From the NCBI RefSeq assembly GCF_002920915.1, contig NZ_PQVF01000004.1:186001-250000 (forward strand): a stretch of DNA of 64,000 nt, written 5' to 3'. Source of the stretch: Solitalea longa (GTDB lineage Bacteria; Bacteroidota; Bacteroidia; Sphingobacteriales; Sphingobacteriaceae). Positions 50,866-61,200 of this stretch are shown piece after piece; the first letter of the stretch is position 1, and every line of letters starts with the position of its first letter. The translations under genes were made by a program, and so were the position numbers. A model generated the notes under the pieces. That model was not told the DNA's origin and searched no databases. It was given only the letters and a program-made list of their open reading frames with translations.

Positions 50866-53292
50866 TTAGTTTAATTCGATTTGTAAGCTTGTCGTAGGCA
50901 GACCGTCAGCAGTTGCAGTAAAGGTCACTTTGCCTGTTTTATTTTTAGCCTGAAGGATAGCCAAAGCCAAACCGTTAAAGACTTTGCGGTGATCAGCCTT
51001 GAATGATTCCATACTGGTTGGACTACCATTGTCAACGGCAGCAATAAATGCTTCACCATCAACTTTAAAAGTCAGTTCATTATCAGCATCGGGAACCATA
51101 TTTCCATTTGCATCCACAATTTTAGCGGTAATGAATGAAAGATCCTCTCCATTGGCTTTGATCTTTGATCTATCAGCAGTAAGTATAATTTTAGCCGCTT
51201 TACCTGCAGTTGAAACTTCTTTGGTAAGCACCAATTTGCCATCTTTTCTTGAAATAGCTTTTAGTGTTCCGGCTTCAAAAGGCACGCGCCATACAACATG
51301 GAACTGATCGGTATCTTTTTTACGTACGCCCAGTGAGCGGCCATTTAACAGTAATTCAACCTCATCAGCATTATTGTAATAAGCCCAAACGTCAACAGTT
51401 TGCCCGGCTTTCCAGTTCCAATGCGGAAAAACATGTAACACAGGCTTATCTGTCCACTGACTCTGATACATGTAATACACGTCTTTAGGGAATCCGGCCA
51501 AATCAATAATTCCGAAATAAGAGCTGCGCGCCGGCCAAGGATAAGGAGTTGGTTCACCTAAATAGTCAAAACCAGTCCAAATGAACATTCCCGAAACATG
51601 ATCATATTTGGTAAACACTTTCATGGTTTCTTCATGCGTTGAGCCCCAAGGGGTACGGCAGTTATCATAAGCCGAACAGCTAAGGTCGGCGTTACCAGTA
51701 AGTAAAGGCTTATCCCAGGCAGTTGGCCAAATACGCATGCTATCCGAAGGCATATCATAATGTCCTCGAGTTTGTAAAGCCGAAACCGTTTCTGAGGCAA
51801 TTAACTTTTTACCGGGATACGTTTCATGGAACTTGTCGAATTTATCGTGGTTGTAGTTATAGCCAATTAAATCGAGGGCCCCCGACAGGATAAGATTATT
51901 TGAAGGATTGACCTCGTTATTTGCCGAAGTAATCGGGCGATCATCCAACTGACGAACAATGGAAGCCAGTTCCCGGGCTATTGCTCGTCCGCTTGTATCA
52001 GCGGCATCCTTGCTCCATTGCTCTGAAATTTCATTTCCAATGCTCCAAACAAATACACTAGGATGGTTACGGTCTCGTTTCACCTGATCTTTCAGATCCT
52101 GAACGTGCCATTTATCCCAGTCCAAACTGTAATCAAACTTGTTCTTTCCCTTTTTCCACATATCAAAAGCTTCATCCATAACAATGAAACCCATCTGATC
52201 ACACAGATCAAGCAATTGAGGAGCCGGAGGATTATGCGAAGTACGAATACCATTGCAACCCATTTCTTTCAGCAGTTCGAGCTGGCGTTGAGTCGCTCTT
52301 ACATTAAATGCCGATCCAAGTGCTCCTAAATCATGGTGATTACAAACACCTTTTATCTTTAATGGCTTTCCGTTTAATGTAAAGCCTTTGTCTTTGTCGA
52401 AATTAAAATAACGGATACCAAAATTGGAGGTATAAGCATCAAGCTCCGTTTTACCATCCACAATTTTGATCACGGCCTTGTACAGATTCGGATTTTTATC
52501 CGACCATAAGGCAGGCTTATCCACCTTAAAATTTTGCGTAAACTCAGTAGCCTGTGCCGAAAGGATAACCACCGATGATTGCTGAGCAACCACCTTTCCC
52601 TGTGCATTTACAAGGCTGGTTTTAAGGGTTACTTTTTTTCCCATGGCAAGTTTGTTGTTAATGGTGGTTTTCACCACTACTGAGGCATTGGCTTCAGTAA
52701 CCTGGGGCGTAGTGATCTGTGAACCGTACTGATCTACAAATACATTACCCGTAGTGGTTAACCAAACGCTGCGGTAAATTCCCGAACCTGAGTACCAACG
52801 TGAGTTTGGCTGTTCGGAATTATCAACTTTTACACTTAATACATTGTCTTTGCCATAATTAAGGTAATCACTGATATCGTATCTGAAAGAGATATAACCA
52901 TTTGGACGTTTGCCTAAATAATGGCCATTTATCCAAACCTCGCTGTTGCGATAAACACCATCAAAATCAATAAAAACAGTTTTTCCTTTGCTAGCAGCAG
53001 GAACCGTAAAGCTTTTGCGATACCATCCGGTACCACCGGGCAGAGCTCCTCCGCCCGGTGTTGCTGGATGGTCTTTGCTAAAACTGCCTTCAATGCTCCA
53101 ATCGTGTGGCAGGTTAAGTTTTCGCCATGAACCATCATCAAAAGCCGTTTCATTGGCGTTTTTAACATGGCCTAAATGAAAGGTCCAATTTTGATTAATG
53201 GCTTCTGTTTTTCTTGAAATATGCTGTCCAACAGCAAACTGAACGCTGGCTGCGGTTAAAACAATACAACTTAAATATTTTAGCTTATGCAT
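50866..53292 (-). CDS. Glycoside hydrolase family 2 beta-galactosidase
   Basis: The 808-residue enzyme has a signal peptide. The N-terminal jelly-roll (about 30-185) includes LPHDWSIEGSF. An Ig-like domain and the TIM barrel follow, with HNPPAPQLLDLCDQMGF, acid/base Glu421 in IGNEISEQW and nucleophile Glu501 in IASETVS. Two further beta domains, including a DUF4982-type and a bacterial Ig-like domain, end the chain. The FDYSLDWDKWHVQDL region is typical of exo-beta-galactosidases in plant-glycan loci. It would remove the galactose of xyloglucan side chains. It is 16 bp downstream of the GH-A lipoprotein gene. Confidence 0.92.
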   Translation of the reverse strand: MHKLKYLSCIVLTAASVQFAVGQHISRKTEAINQNWTFHLGHVKNANETAFDDGSWRKLNLPHDWSIEGSFSKDHPATPGGGALPGGTGWYRKSFTVPAASKGKTVFIDFDGVYRNSEVWINGHYLGKRPNGYISFRYDISDYLNYGKDNVLSVKVDNSEQPNSRWYSGSGIYRSVWLTTTGNVFVDQYGSQITTPQVTEANASVVVKTTINNKLAMGKKVTLKTSLVNAQGKVVAQQSSVVILSAQATEFTQNFKVDKPALWSDKNPNLYKAVIKIVDGKTELDAYTSNFGIRYFNFDKDKGFTLNGKPLKIKGVCNHHDLGALGSAFNVRATQRQLELLKEMGCNGIRTSHNPPAPQLLDLCDQMGFIVMDEAFDMWKKGKNKFDYSLDWDKWHVQDLKDQVKRDRNHPSVFVWSIGNEISEQWSKDAADTSGRAIARELASIVRQLDDRPITSANNEVNPSNNLILSGALDLIGYNYNHDKFDKFHETYPGKKLIASETVSALQTRGHYDMPSDSMRIWPTAWDKPLLTGNADLSCSAYDNCRTPWGSTHEETMKVFTKYDHVSGMFIWTGFDYLGEPTPYPWPARSSYFGIIDLAGFPKDVYYMYQSQWTDKPVLHVFPHWNWKAGQTVDVWAYYNNADEVELLLNGRSLGVRKKDTDQFHVVWRVPFEAGTLKAISRKDGKLVLTKEVSTAGKAAKIILTADRSKIKANGEDLSFITAKIVDANGNMVPDADNELTFKVDGEAFIAAVDNGSPTSMESFKADHRKVFNGLALAILQAKNKTGKVTFTATADGLPTTSLQIELN

Positions 53293-53308
53293 TATTGGGA
53301 TTTTATGG

Positions 53309-55060
53309 CTATTTAGCCTTTTCCATAATCAGGTAAACGACTGAACGAGCAGGCAACTCAAGTTTAACCGATGAACTGGTTAATTTTGCCGACCGGGCTT
53401 TTAGTGTTGAATAGTTTAACGGTCCACCTCCTGGAGCCGATGGCCCTTGTCCGTTTACTAATACTTTTCGAGAAAAATCGCCTCCTTCTCCGCCTTGTAA
53501 AACATAGTAGTAATAACGTGCTCCCGGCTTAAAGTTTTTCAGCTCAACGGAAGCCATTTCGCTGCTGGTGCCTTTGTTTACCAATACAAGTCCGGCATCG
53601 CCACCATTGCTAAAGCTTGAGGCATACGTTAAAATATTCGAATTTGAACCACTCACTGATGAGCTGAACATGCGGTCGCCAAAGTATTTTTGGAAATAAT
53701 ACATGTAATAGAACGATGGACGAGGACTCCACTTGGTAACTCCGTCACCATCATCGCCCATACTGAATGAGCCCATATCGTTTCCATTATTATAACCATT
53801 GGCAATATCCCAGCGAGAGGCCATACCATAATTGTTTTTCACAAGCTCTCCTAAAACAATAGCTGCATGAAGACCATTAAGGTTAGAGATCATTTGCTTA
53901 TTTCCTTCGGCACCAATGTTCCACTCGGTTAAGGCAATAGGCTTTTGAGGAACGCCGCCTTGTTGCATTGAAGCTTTCACCCTATCCATATTATCTTTAG
54001 AGATCTTTACGGCAGAATTTAAAATTTCATCAGCACCTGTATTTGCACCTAAAGGAGTATAATAATCGTGCACTATGTAATAGTCAGCATAGTCTCCAGC
54101 TGCCGCGAAGTATTCGGCATTCCAGGTTCTGTCAACAACATTCCATGAATTAGTGGCATCATATTGTACCAGCTGTGCACCAATTTTAATATTAGCACCT
54201 ACTTCAGTTGCGGCTTTGCGCATAGAATCAGCAAAAACTTTAAAGTGCTTACCGTAAATGGTACCGTTGATAATTTCAGGTTGTCCATCTTTGTTTTTAG
54301 AAACATCGATCTTAAAACCAGCTTGCCAAGGACCACTACTTTCATTACCTATCTCCCAGAATTTGGTTTTGCCTTTATCGGCACGAACCCAGTCAGCAGC
54401 TAAATGAGCTGCAGCGCGATCGGGATGGTCACTTAAACCATAACGGGCATAAGAATAATTTACTGTTATAATAGCAGTACTACCTACCTGCGCTAACATA
54501 TTGTAAAAGTTATTGACAGATAAGGTCCAACCATCATTATTATTACCATACCAATAACCAGCATCAACTGAATTATTCTCGTAAAGCAATTTATCCGGCG
54601 CATCGGCAGGTTTTGCACCTTGATTACGATTCCAGAAATAAATACTTGAAATATTACCTCCCGGGAAACGGATGATATTTGGCGATAGTTCTCTTAAATG
54701 ACCTAAAAGTGTCGGCTCTGTCACCATTTGCCCTATATAAGGATTGGTATTATTTCCGAAGATATATTTAGACACCTTATTGGTCGACTGGCTGTAATCG
54801 GCAGTAATTGTTACTGATGATTTGGTTAATGGAGCCGTAATAAAATCATATTGAGGAGCCGTAAATTTACGAGGAGCCCAATCGTCCATAAAAAAACCGG
54901 AAGTTGCCGAGGCAGGCACCTCTGTAGGAGGTGTAATATTGTCATCGCCACCACCCGGAGTTGGATTATCGTTATCCGGAGAACCCTTACTGCACGAAGA
55001 AATCGCAGCTGCAACGAAAACTGTAACTAAGCATTGCTGAAGTATAGTTTTATAGCCCAT
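53309..55060 (-). CDS. Surface lipoprotein glycosidase of clan GH-A, family not settled (GH51/GH30-like)
   Basis: The 583-residue protein has a lipobox ISSC (Cys23) followed by a Ser/Asp/Pro/Gly linker, the composition seen in surface-exported Bacteroidota lipoproteins. The catalytic domain has IIRFPGGNISSIYFWN, acid/base Glu240 in FWEIGNESSGPW and nucleophile Glu379 in IALTEWNIGAE, the two-Glu retaining pattern of clan GH-A. The C-terminal beta-sandwich ends VKLELPARSVVYLIME. RFPGGN and GNE..GPW recall GH51 arabinofuranosidases, and GH44 was considered. It could be the missing endo-xyloglucanase of the locus or an arabinofuranosidase. A stable hairpin separates it from the upstream gene. Confidence 0.7.
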   Translation of the reverse strand: MGYKTILQQCLVTVFVAAAISSCSKGSPDNDNPTPGGGDDNITPPTEVPASATSGFFMDDWAPRKFTAPQYDFITAPLTKSSVTITADYSQSTNKVSKYIFGNNTNPYIGQMVTEPTLLGHLRELSPNIIRFPGGNISSIYFWNRNQGAKPADAPDKLLYENNSVDAGYWYGNNNDGWTLSVNNFYNMLAQVGSTAIITVNYSYARYGLSDHPDRAAAHLAADWVRADKGKTKFWEIGNESSGPWQAGFKIDVSKNKDGQPEIINGTIYGKHFKVFADSMRKAATEVGANIKIGAQLVQYDATNSWNVVDRTWNAEYFAAAGDYADYYIVHDYYTPLGANTGADEILNSAVKISKDNMDRVKASMQQGGVPQKPIALTEWNIGAEGNKQMISNLNGLHAAIVLGELVKNNYGMASRWDIANGYNNGNDMGSFSMGDDGDGVTKWSPRPSFYYMYYFQKYFGDRMFSSSVSGSNSNILTYASSFSNGGDAGLVLVNKGTSSEMASVELKNFKPGARYYYYVLQGGEGGDFSRKVLVNGQGPSAPGGGPLNYSTLKARSAKLTSSSVKLELPARSVVYLIMEKAK

Positions 55061-55074
55061 AGTAGAATAAATAA

Positions 55075-55107
55075 AGAGGTTATCTCTTTAATGCTGAGAT
55101 AACCTCT
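55075..55107 (-). terminator. Intercistronic hairpin between glycan-binding and glycosidase genes
   Basis: Perfect 12-bp stem AGAGGTTATCTC / GAGATAACCTCT with a 9-nt loop and T-rich tail on the minus strand. It may be a leaky terminator that sets lower expression for the enzymes than for susCD. Confidence 0.75.
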
Positions 55108-55120
55108 GTTATATTAAAAA

Positions 55121-56506
55121 TTATTGCGTGATGTAATGGAATACAAGCCATTCATCTTTAGTTGAATCATAAGCTGTACCCAACCAGATACCTTTAGTAG
55201 CTTCTTCACCTTTAAAGGCTTTAATTACTTTAATGGTAGTTTGAGTTGGATTCATCCAATGGCCAGCATTCTGAATAAGCGTATTGCTTCCCAAATTAAT
55301 CTCGTTCGTGCTTGCGTCTACAGAGAACGTACCAGAAGTAAGTGTACCGTTTTGGCTACGAGTATACTTTAACCCAGTTTTTTCAAATTTAATCCATGAA
55401 TTGGTAGCAGCTGCAACCCAGCTATCGTTCCAACCCCAATCTCTTGAATCACCTTGACCAGCAGTCCATCCTTTACCTTTAGCAACCCAGTCAACAGGGT
55501 TACCGTTAACATCAAGACCCCAAGTGCGTGTTGAAGTTCCGGTTAACATATCCACTAGTTCATTACTGCTTAGTGCAGGATTAAAGCCTTCATCAAAGTC
55601 ATCGCCAGCTGGTGGTGCAGGTGGAACCCAGTTGTCAGAGTATTCTTTACTAATGAAGTTATAAATCAATAAACAAGGGCCTTCGCATGAAGTACGTAAT
55701 ACCGCTAACTGCATGGTATTTTCTGTTAACGACATTACTCTTATTTTACCCCATTCACCTACACATCCATCGCGGAAAGTATCGTGTAGTGGAGTAGCAC
55801 CTGTCATTGTTAATGTTTTCTTGTCTTTATCTAAATAATAAGTTCCCGACTCTTGTCCGCGACCAGAAAGCATTAAATGGTTAGTTTTCACAAAAGGACC
55901 GCCCTTTAAGCTAAAGGTCATTGTACCGTAATCGCCTGATGGAACTAACCAGCTTGGATCATTTTGAGGATTCCAGTTCCAGCAATCACTTCCTCCACAA
56001 CCAAATGACTCTGTTTCTTTAGTGTAAGGCCATTCATTGTTTGTGCCGGCAAAGAAGAGCGGGCCAGCAAAATATTTCGCTGTAACATCAAGAACCCAAC
56101 TTTTTTCATTACCAGGTCCACCTGAAAGGGCAATCCACAAAGGATCACTTACATAATTCAAATTATCGGCAGTTACTTTTACTGTAACGGGATCAGCTTC
56201 AACTATTCCTCCATCTGTAGCGAAGGATAAATTAACAGTATAATCTCCTTTGAAAGCATATCGAATAGTATCTCTATCCTTCATTGATTTACCAGTACCA
56301 TAATCCCATTTTGCAATGGTACCAGGAGTTTTGTTAATTAAAATAACAGTATTACCTCCCGGATCGGCTACCAAATCCTGAACTACTTCAAATTTTATCT
56401 CTGATTTATCGAGCAATCTGCCCAATTCATATGTTTCCTTCTGGCAGGATGTAATGAATGATATCCCGATAAGGACAACCCAGATGAATTTTTTTAAATG
56501 TTTCAT
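55121..56506 (-). CDS. Surface glycan-binding lipoprotein with PKD-like domain (SGBP)
   Basis: The 461-residue lipoprotein (lipobox ITSC, Cys21) is located right after susD, the usual place for a SusE/F-like or SGBP protein. An N-terminal PKD/Ig-like domain (about 35-110; GTIAKWDYGTGKSMKDRDTI) precedes two halves that look related: KSWVLDVTAKYFAGPLFFAG with GSDCWNWNP, and TRTWGLDVNGNPVDWVAKGK with DSRDWGWNDSW. Trp-rich clusters would suit glycan stacking. The sequence has no catalytic motif. It probably captures xyloglucan at the cell surface; specificity is inferred from the locus only. Confidence 0.82.
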   Translation of the reverse strand: MKHLKKFIWVVLIGISFITSCQKETYELGRLLDKSEIKFEVVQDLVADPGGNTVILINKTPGTIAKWDYGTGKSMKDRDTIRYAFKGDYTVNLSFATDGGIVEADPVTVKVTADNLNYVSDPLWIALSGGPGNEKSWVLDVTAKYFAGPLFFAGTNNEWPYTKETESFGCGGSDCWNWNPQNDPSWLVPSGDYGTMTFSLKGGPFVKTNHLMLSGRGQESGTYYLDKDKKTLTMTGATPLHDTFRDGCVGEWGKIRVMSLTENTMQLAVLRTSCEGPCLLIYNFISKEYSDNWVPPAPPAGDDFDEGFNPALSSNELVDMLTGTSTRTWGLDVNGNPVDWVAKGKGWTAGQGDSRDWGWNDSWVAAATNSWIKFEKTGLKYTRSQNGTLTSGTFSVDASTNEINLGSNTLIQNAGHWMNPTQTTIKVIKAFKGEEATKGIWLGTAYDSTKDEWLVFHYITQ

Positions 56507-56526
56507 ATCGAAAATTGTTAAGTATT

Positions 56527-56566
56527 GGCAATTACAATTTGTGTTATTACTCGTATTGCAATTGCC
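56527..56566 (-). terminator. Intercistronic hairpin between susD and the glycan-binding gene
   Basis: GGCAATTACAAT and ATTGCAATTGCC pair at 11 of 12 positions. There is no strong U-tract, so an mRNA-stabilising role is as likely as termination. Confidence 0.45.
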
Positions 56567-56604
56567 TTTAACGTTCGTTATTTATTTAATTATCGATTAA
56601 CTGA

Positions 56605-58200
56605 TTACCAACCAGCATTTTGTTTTAACACGCCATTTGAAAGTGTGATTTGCGTATTTGGAATTTGCTGCAAACCTTTTGTCGTGTTGAAATTAGCCGC
56701 AGAAATGGTTTTAGCAGTTGATACACCACCGTTCAACACAGTTGTAGTTTCGGCAATAGTTCCAGCTGCAACACTTACACCCTGACGAAGAAGATCCCAG
56801 TAACGTAAACCTTCACCTACGAATTCAAAGCGTCTTTCTTTCATAATATTATCCTGAGTTACACCCAATGAAGTGAAATTCGTTTTATACGCGCGTTTTC
56901 TTACATCATCGAAATATTTCTGGGCATTACCACTTCCTAACTCAGCAGCCATTAACAATACATCAGCATATCGAATTGAAACATAATCGGCAAACTGGCT
57001 GATCATAAAGCTTTTTTGACCAAACGGATCAGTTACAGAAACATTATTTTCATCTACCAATGGAATATATTTTTTCATGAAGTAACCTGTATACTCACGT
57101 TGATCAGCTTTTTTAGTCGCGTTGAAAGGAACTCCTTCACCTTCTATTGATAAAATTGAAGCGTTTCTGCGGGTATCCTTATCACTAAATGCCGACCACA
57201 GTTTAGGATTCACGGTTTCAGCACCCCAACCAGCACCATATGGAAAACTATTCACCCCACGTAATCCGGTCATTACTAACCAATGGTTACCATCAGTGTT
57301 TCCGTTATAATCACTTGTGTAGGTATACTTAATTGCAAATACTGTCTCACTATTGTCTTCACCTGCATAATTAGTACCTGCAACAGGCCATAAATTTTTA
57401 AAATCAGGAATTAGTGAGAAACCACCATTAGTAATCACATCTTCCACTGCTGCTAATGCATCTGCCTTAGATACAACTCCAGCTAAATCAGCTTTGCCAT
57501 AATAACCTGTGTAATACAAAAATACACGACCCAATAAGGCTTCTGCAGCCCATTTAGTTGCACGACCACGTTCAGTTGCCGGTTGAGCAGCATAGTTTGT
57601 AGAAATTAAATTTTCCTTTGCAAACTTTAAATCTTCAGCGATTACTTTATAAACATCATCAGGGTTAGCCTGAGGAAGGTTCTCTGTAGTAGAACTAGTT
57701 AATAATGGAATGTTTCCCCATAATCTAACCATATCAAAGTACAGGTAAGCACGTAAAAAACGAGCTTCGGCTATATAAGTATTAATTAACTCCTGGTTAG
57801 TTCCCCACTCTTTTTCCTGGGTTCTGTTAATAAGGGTATTGCAACGATTGATTGCCGTATAATAAGCTGACCAGTTTGCTCCAAACAAGTCAACGTCTGA
57901 TGGAGACCTTAGTTTATCCATCTCATCCATCATTTGATGGTTAAATCCATCAGCGTTACCGGTACCACCAAAGGCGTTGTCAGACATTACTTCTGAAGCA
58001 ACAGGTAAACTTACCCCACCGGCCCATACAGTTTGTAAGCCATCATAACATCCTACCAATGCCGAATAAACGTTTTTAGTAGTAGAATAATAGTTTTCAT
58101 CAGAAACCAAGGTAACTGATTCTGTATCTAAAAAATCATTTGTACACGCCCCAGCCGAAAGGAGTGAAAATGTGAGTATATATAATTTTATCTTTTTCAT
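56605..58200 (-). CDS. susD: RagB/SusD family glycan-binding outer-membrane lipoprotein
   Basis: SusD-like lid protein of 531 residues; lipobox SAGAC with Cys19. It has the SusD N-terminal pattern LDTESVTLVSDENYYST and AINRCNTLINR, the TPR-like helices (AEARFLRAYLYFDMVRLWGNIPLL) and the C-terminal signature YADVLLMAAELGSG...MKERRFEFVGEGLRYWDLLRQG. With the adjacent SusC it forms the importer that closes over bound oligosaccharide. It starts 17 bp after susC, so the pair is translated together. The name refers to the family; the ligand is predicted to be xyloglucan. Confidence 0.95.
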   Translation of the reverse strand: MKKIKLYILTFSLLSAGACTNDFLDTESVTLVSDENYYSTTKNVYSALVGCYDGLQTVWAGGVSLPVASEVMSDNAFGGTGNADGFNHQMMDEMDKLRSPSDVDLFGANWSAYYTAINRCNTLINRTQEKEWGTNQELINTYIAEARFLRAYLYFDMVRLWGNIPLLTSSTTENLPQANPDDVYKVIAEDLKFAKENLISTNYAAQPATERGRATKWAAEALLGRVFLYYTGYYGKADLAGVVSKADALAAVEDVITNGGFSLIPDFKNLWPVAGTNYAGEDNSETVFAIKYTYTSDYNGNTDGNHWLVMTGLRGVNSFPYGAGWGAETVNPKLWSAFSDKDTRRNASILSIEGEGVPFNATKKADQREYTGYFMKKYIPLVDENNVSVTDPFGQKSFMISQFADYVSIRYADVLLMAAELGSGNAQKYFDDVRKRAYKTNFTSLGVTQDNIMKERRFEFVGEGLRYWDLLRQGVSVAAGTIAETTTVLNGGVSTAKTISAANFNTTKGLQQIPNTQITLSNGVLKQNAGW

Positions 58201-58217
58201 AACTTAAAAAACAATGT

Positions 58218-61200
58218 TTAGAATTTGATATTCGCACCAAACATAATGGTACGTGGGCGTGGATAGTAGCCTAAATCAATACCTGAAGCGAAGCTATCAG
58301 AGTACCCAATTTCAGGATCCATACCGTTATAAGAAGTAAAGGTGTACAGATTAAGTACTGAGAAGTAGAACCTTAATTTACTTAAATAACTGTTTTTAGT
58401 CAGGTGACTGAAATCGTAACCCAACGTTACATTGTTAATTTTTAAATAATCGCCTTTATGAACATAAAGATCAGAGAAGGTTGTCCAATTTCTATTGTCT
58501 TCTGTTAAGCGAGGCAATGAATTTGAAGAACCTTCACCATGCCAACGATCTAACATAGCAGCAGAGTAGTTTCCTTTAGAACTTGACTGATCTCTCCATG
58601 ATTGTACTAAATCATTACCGGCAACACCTGATGCTTGTAATGAGAAATCAAATCCTTTGAAATCTGCACCAAGGGTAATACCAAAAGTAAAATCTGGATT
58701 TGGATTACCGATCATGGTTTTATCCTGGTCATTAATCTGTCCATCATTATTTCTGTCAACGTATTTAACATCACCCGCAACGGCATCAGGCTGAATTCTT
58801 TTACCATTATGCTGATAAGCAGTAGCTTCTTCGGCGGTTTGGAAAACACCATCAGTTTTCAAGCCCCAGAAATAACCCATTGCGTAACCATTTTGGGCGC
58901 GATAAAACTCACCTGAGTTGGCATATAATGAATTGGTACTACCGTGAACAATACCATCGGCAGTAGGAATTTGGCCCACCTCATTTTTATTGTAAGCACC
59001 ATTAACACCAATTGAGTAACCAAATTGACCAGCGCGATCTTTGTAGGTTAAAGCCAATTCAACCCCTGAGTTTTTCACGTCACCACCGTTGATCATCATG
59101 GTGCTAAAACCAGTAGATGCGATCACTGGAGCAGCAATCAACCAATCTTTGGTTTTCTTAATATAGAAATCGGCGTTAATGGTTAACTTATTGTTTAAAA
59201 CATTTGCATCGAAACCAATATTGGTTTGTTCAGAAGTTTCCCATTTTAAATTAGGATTACCTAATTGACTTGGAAACGAACCAGGTACAAGTTGACCCTC
59301 TTCAGAACCGAAAATATAGTTAGTATTTGCGAAGCTGATTGGAGATAAGTATAGATAAGGTGCAATGTTTTGGTTACCTACCTGACCCCAACTAGCTCTT
59401 AATTTAAAGAAGTTTAACCAAGAAGAGTTTTTCATGAAATCTTCATTAGAAGCTACCCAACCTGCAGAAACAGAAGGGAAAAAGCCCCAACGATGACCTT
59501 CGGCAAAACGAGAAGATCCGTCACCACGTAAAGTGGTATTAATCATATACTTTTCTTTATAGTTATAGGTTAAACGACCAAAATACGACATGCGTTTTTC
59601 AGGTGAATAGGCTGAACCACCAAAACCAATTGCAGAAGCATTGCTTCTATTAGTTGCATTTGTTAACCATGCATGGTTTAAATCATCGAAAATTAAGTCG
59701 CTATTACCAGCATTTAAACCAGAACCTGAAGATTGGAACGAAGAAGTTCCGGCCATTACTTCAAATGCATGATTATTATTTAATTTGAAATTATAGCTTA
59801 ACTGGTTATCCCAGGTTAATGATTGACCTTTATTCATACTCTGAAACACCCTTGAGGCATTGTTGAATGAATAAATGGAAAGTTTATAAATAGGATTGAA
59901 AGAACGACCTTCAAAGCTTGCATAATCTAAGCCCACGCTTGTTCTGAAACGTAATCCTTTAATAGGCTCAGCTCCCAAATAGATATTACCTAACAAACGT
60001 TGGTTGTTATTTCTATTCTGATTATTGTAATACATCTGAGCGTAAGGATTCGCCTCTCCATTATTCCAGGTAGACAAACTATTGTCATAAAATTCACCAT
60101 TCTCATCATACATTGGTACAAATGGACTGGTTGCAAAAGCTCCACGAAGCGTATTATTATATTGGCCACCTGTTCCAATACCATTATTGTTAACGTATGA
60201 AAAAGTTACGTTCTCTCCTAGGGTAATAATGTTTTTATAAAGTTTATGATCCGAATTAAGTCTGATACTATAGCGCTCATAGTTAGAAAGATCCTTTCCA
60301 CCTACAATACCTTGTTGATTGGTATAAGCTAACGACGCAGAATAGCTTGAAAACTCACTACCACCATTCGCTCCAAATGAATAATTCGAAGTTGGTGCCT
60401 GATCTACAAACATCTCTCCTAACCAGTCTGTTCCGGCTCCCATTTGAGAAATATCGCCATTAGAAAAATAAGGAGCTTTGCCAGAATTGAATGCAGCTTC
60501 ATTCATTAAAGTTGCATACTCAGAAGCATTTAACAATTGAGCTTTTTTTGCTAAACTTTGCTGACCGAAATAAGCATCAAAAGTAATTTGAGCTTTTTGT
60601 CCAACTTTACCGCTCTTAGTAGTAACCAAAACAACACCATTGGCTGATTGCGAACCATAAATAGCTGCAGAAGCGGCATCTTTCAATATATCAACCGATT
60701 CAATATCTGCTGGGTTTAAGTAAGAAATATCACCGGTTTGAACTCCATCCACCACATATAGAGGAGAAACGCTCCCAACTGTACCTTTACCACGAATAAT
60801 TACACTTAATGGATCACCAGGTTGACCAGATACCGAAGTAATTTGAACACCGGCAGCCTGACCTTGTAAAGCCTGTAATGCATTGGTAGTACTTTGTTTA
60901 TGTAAGTCATCACCTTTAACCTGCATATTAGCACCAGTTACTAACTTTTTCTTTTGTACACCGTAACCGATAACTACAACCTCTTCAAGAGATTTAGATT
61001 CATTGCTTAATTTAATATTATAGCTATTACTTGCGCCAATGGTTACACTGCGCTCATTATAACCTAAAAAGCTGATTAACAACACATCACCGTTTTTAGC
61101 TTCAATTGAGAAGTTACCCTCATTGTCAGTGGCTGTACCAGTAGTAGTGCCCTTAATTTTAACAATGGCACCCGGGATTGGCTGTAAGTCTTTTTCATCG

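Noticed and set aside
53309-55060. GH44 xyloglucanase assignment
   Set aside because: The general layout is similar, but the GH44 signature segments could not be matched by eye; left as clan GH-A, family unsettled.
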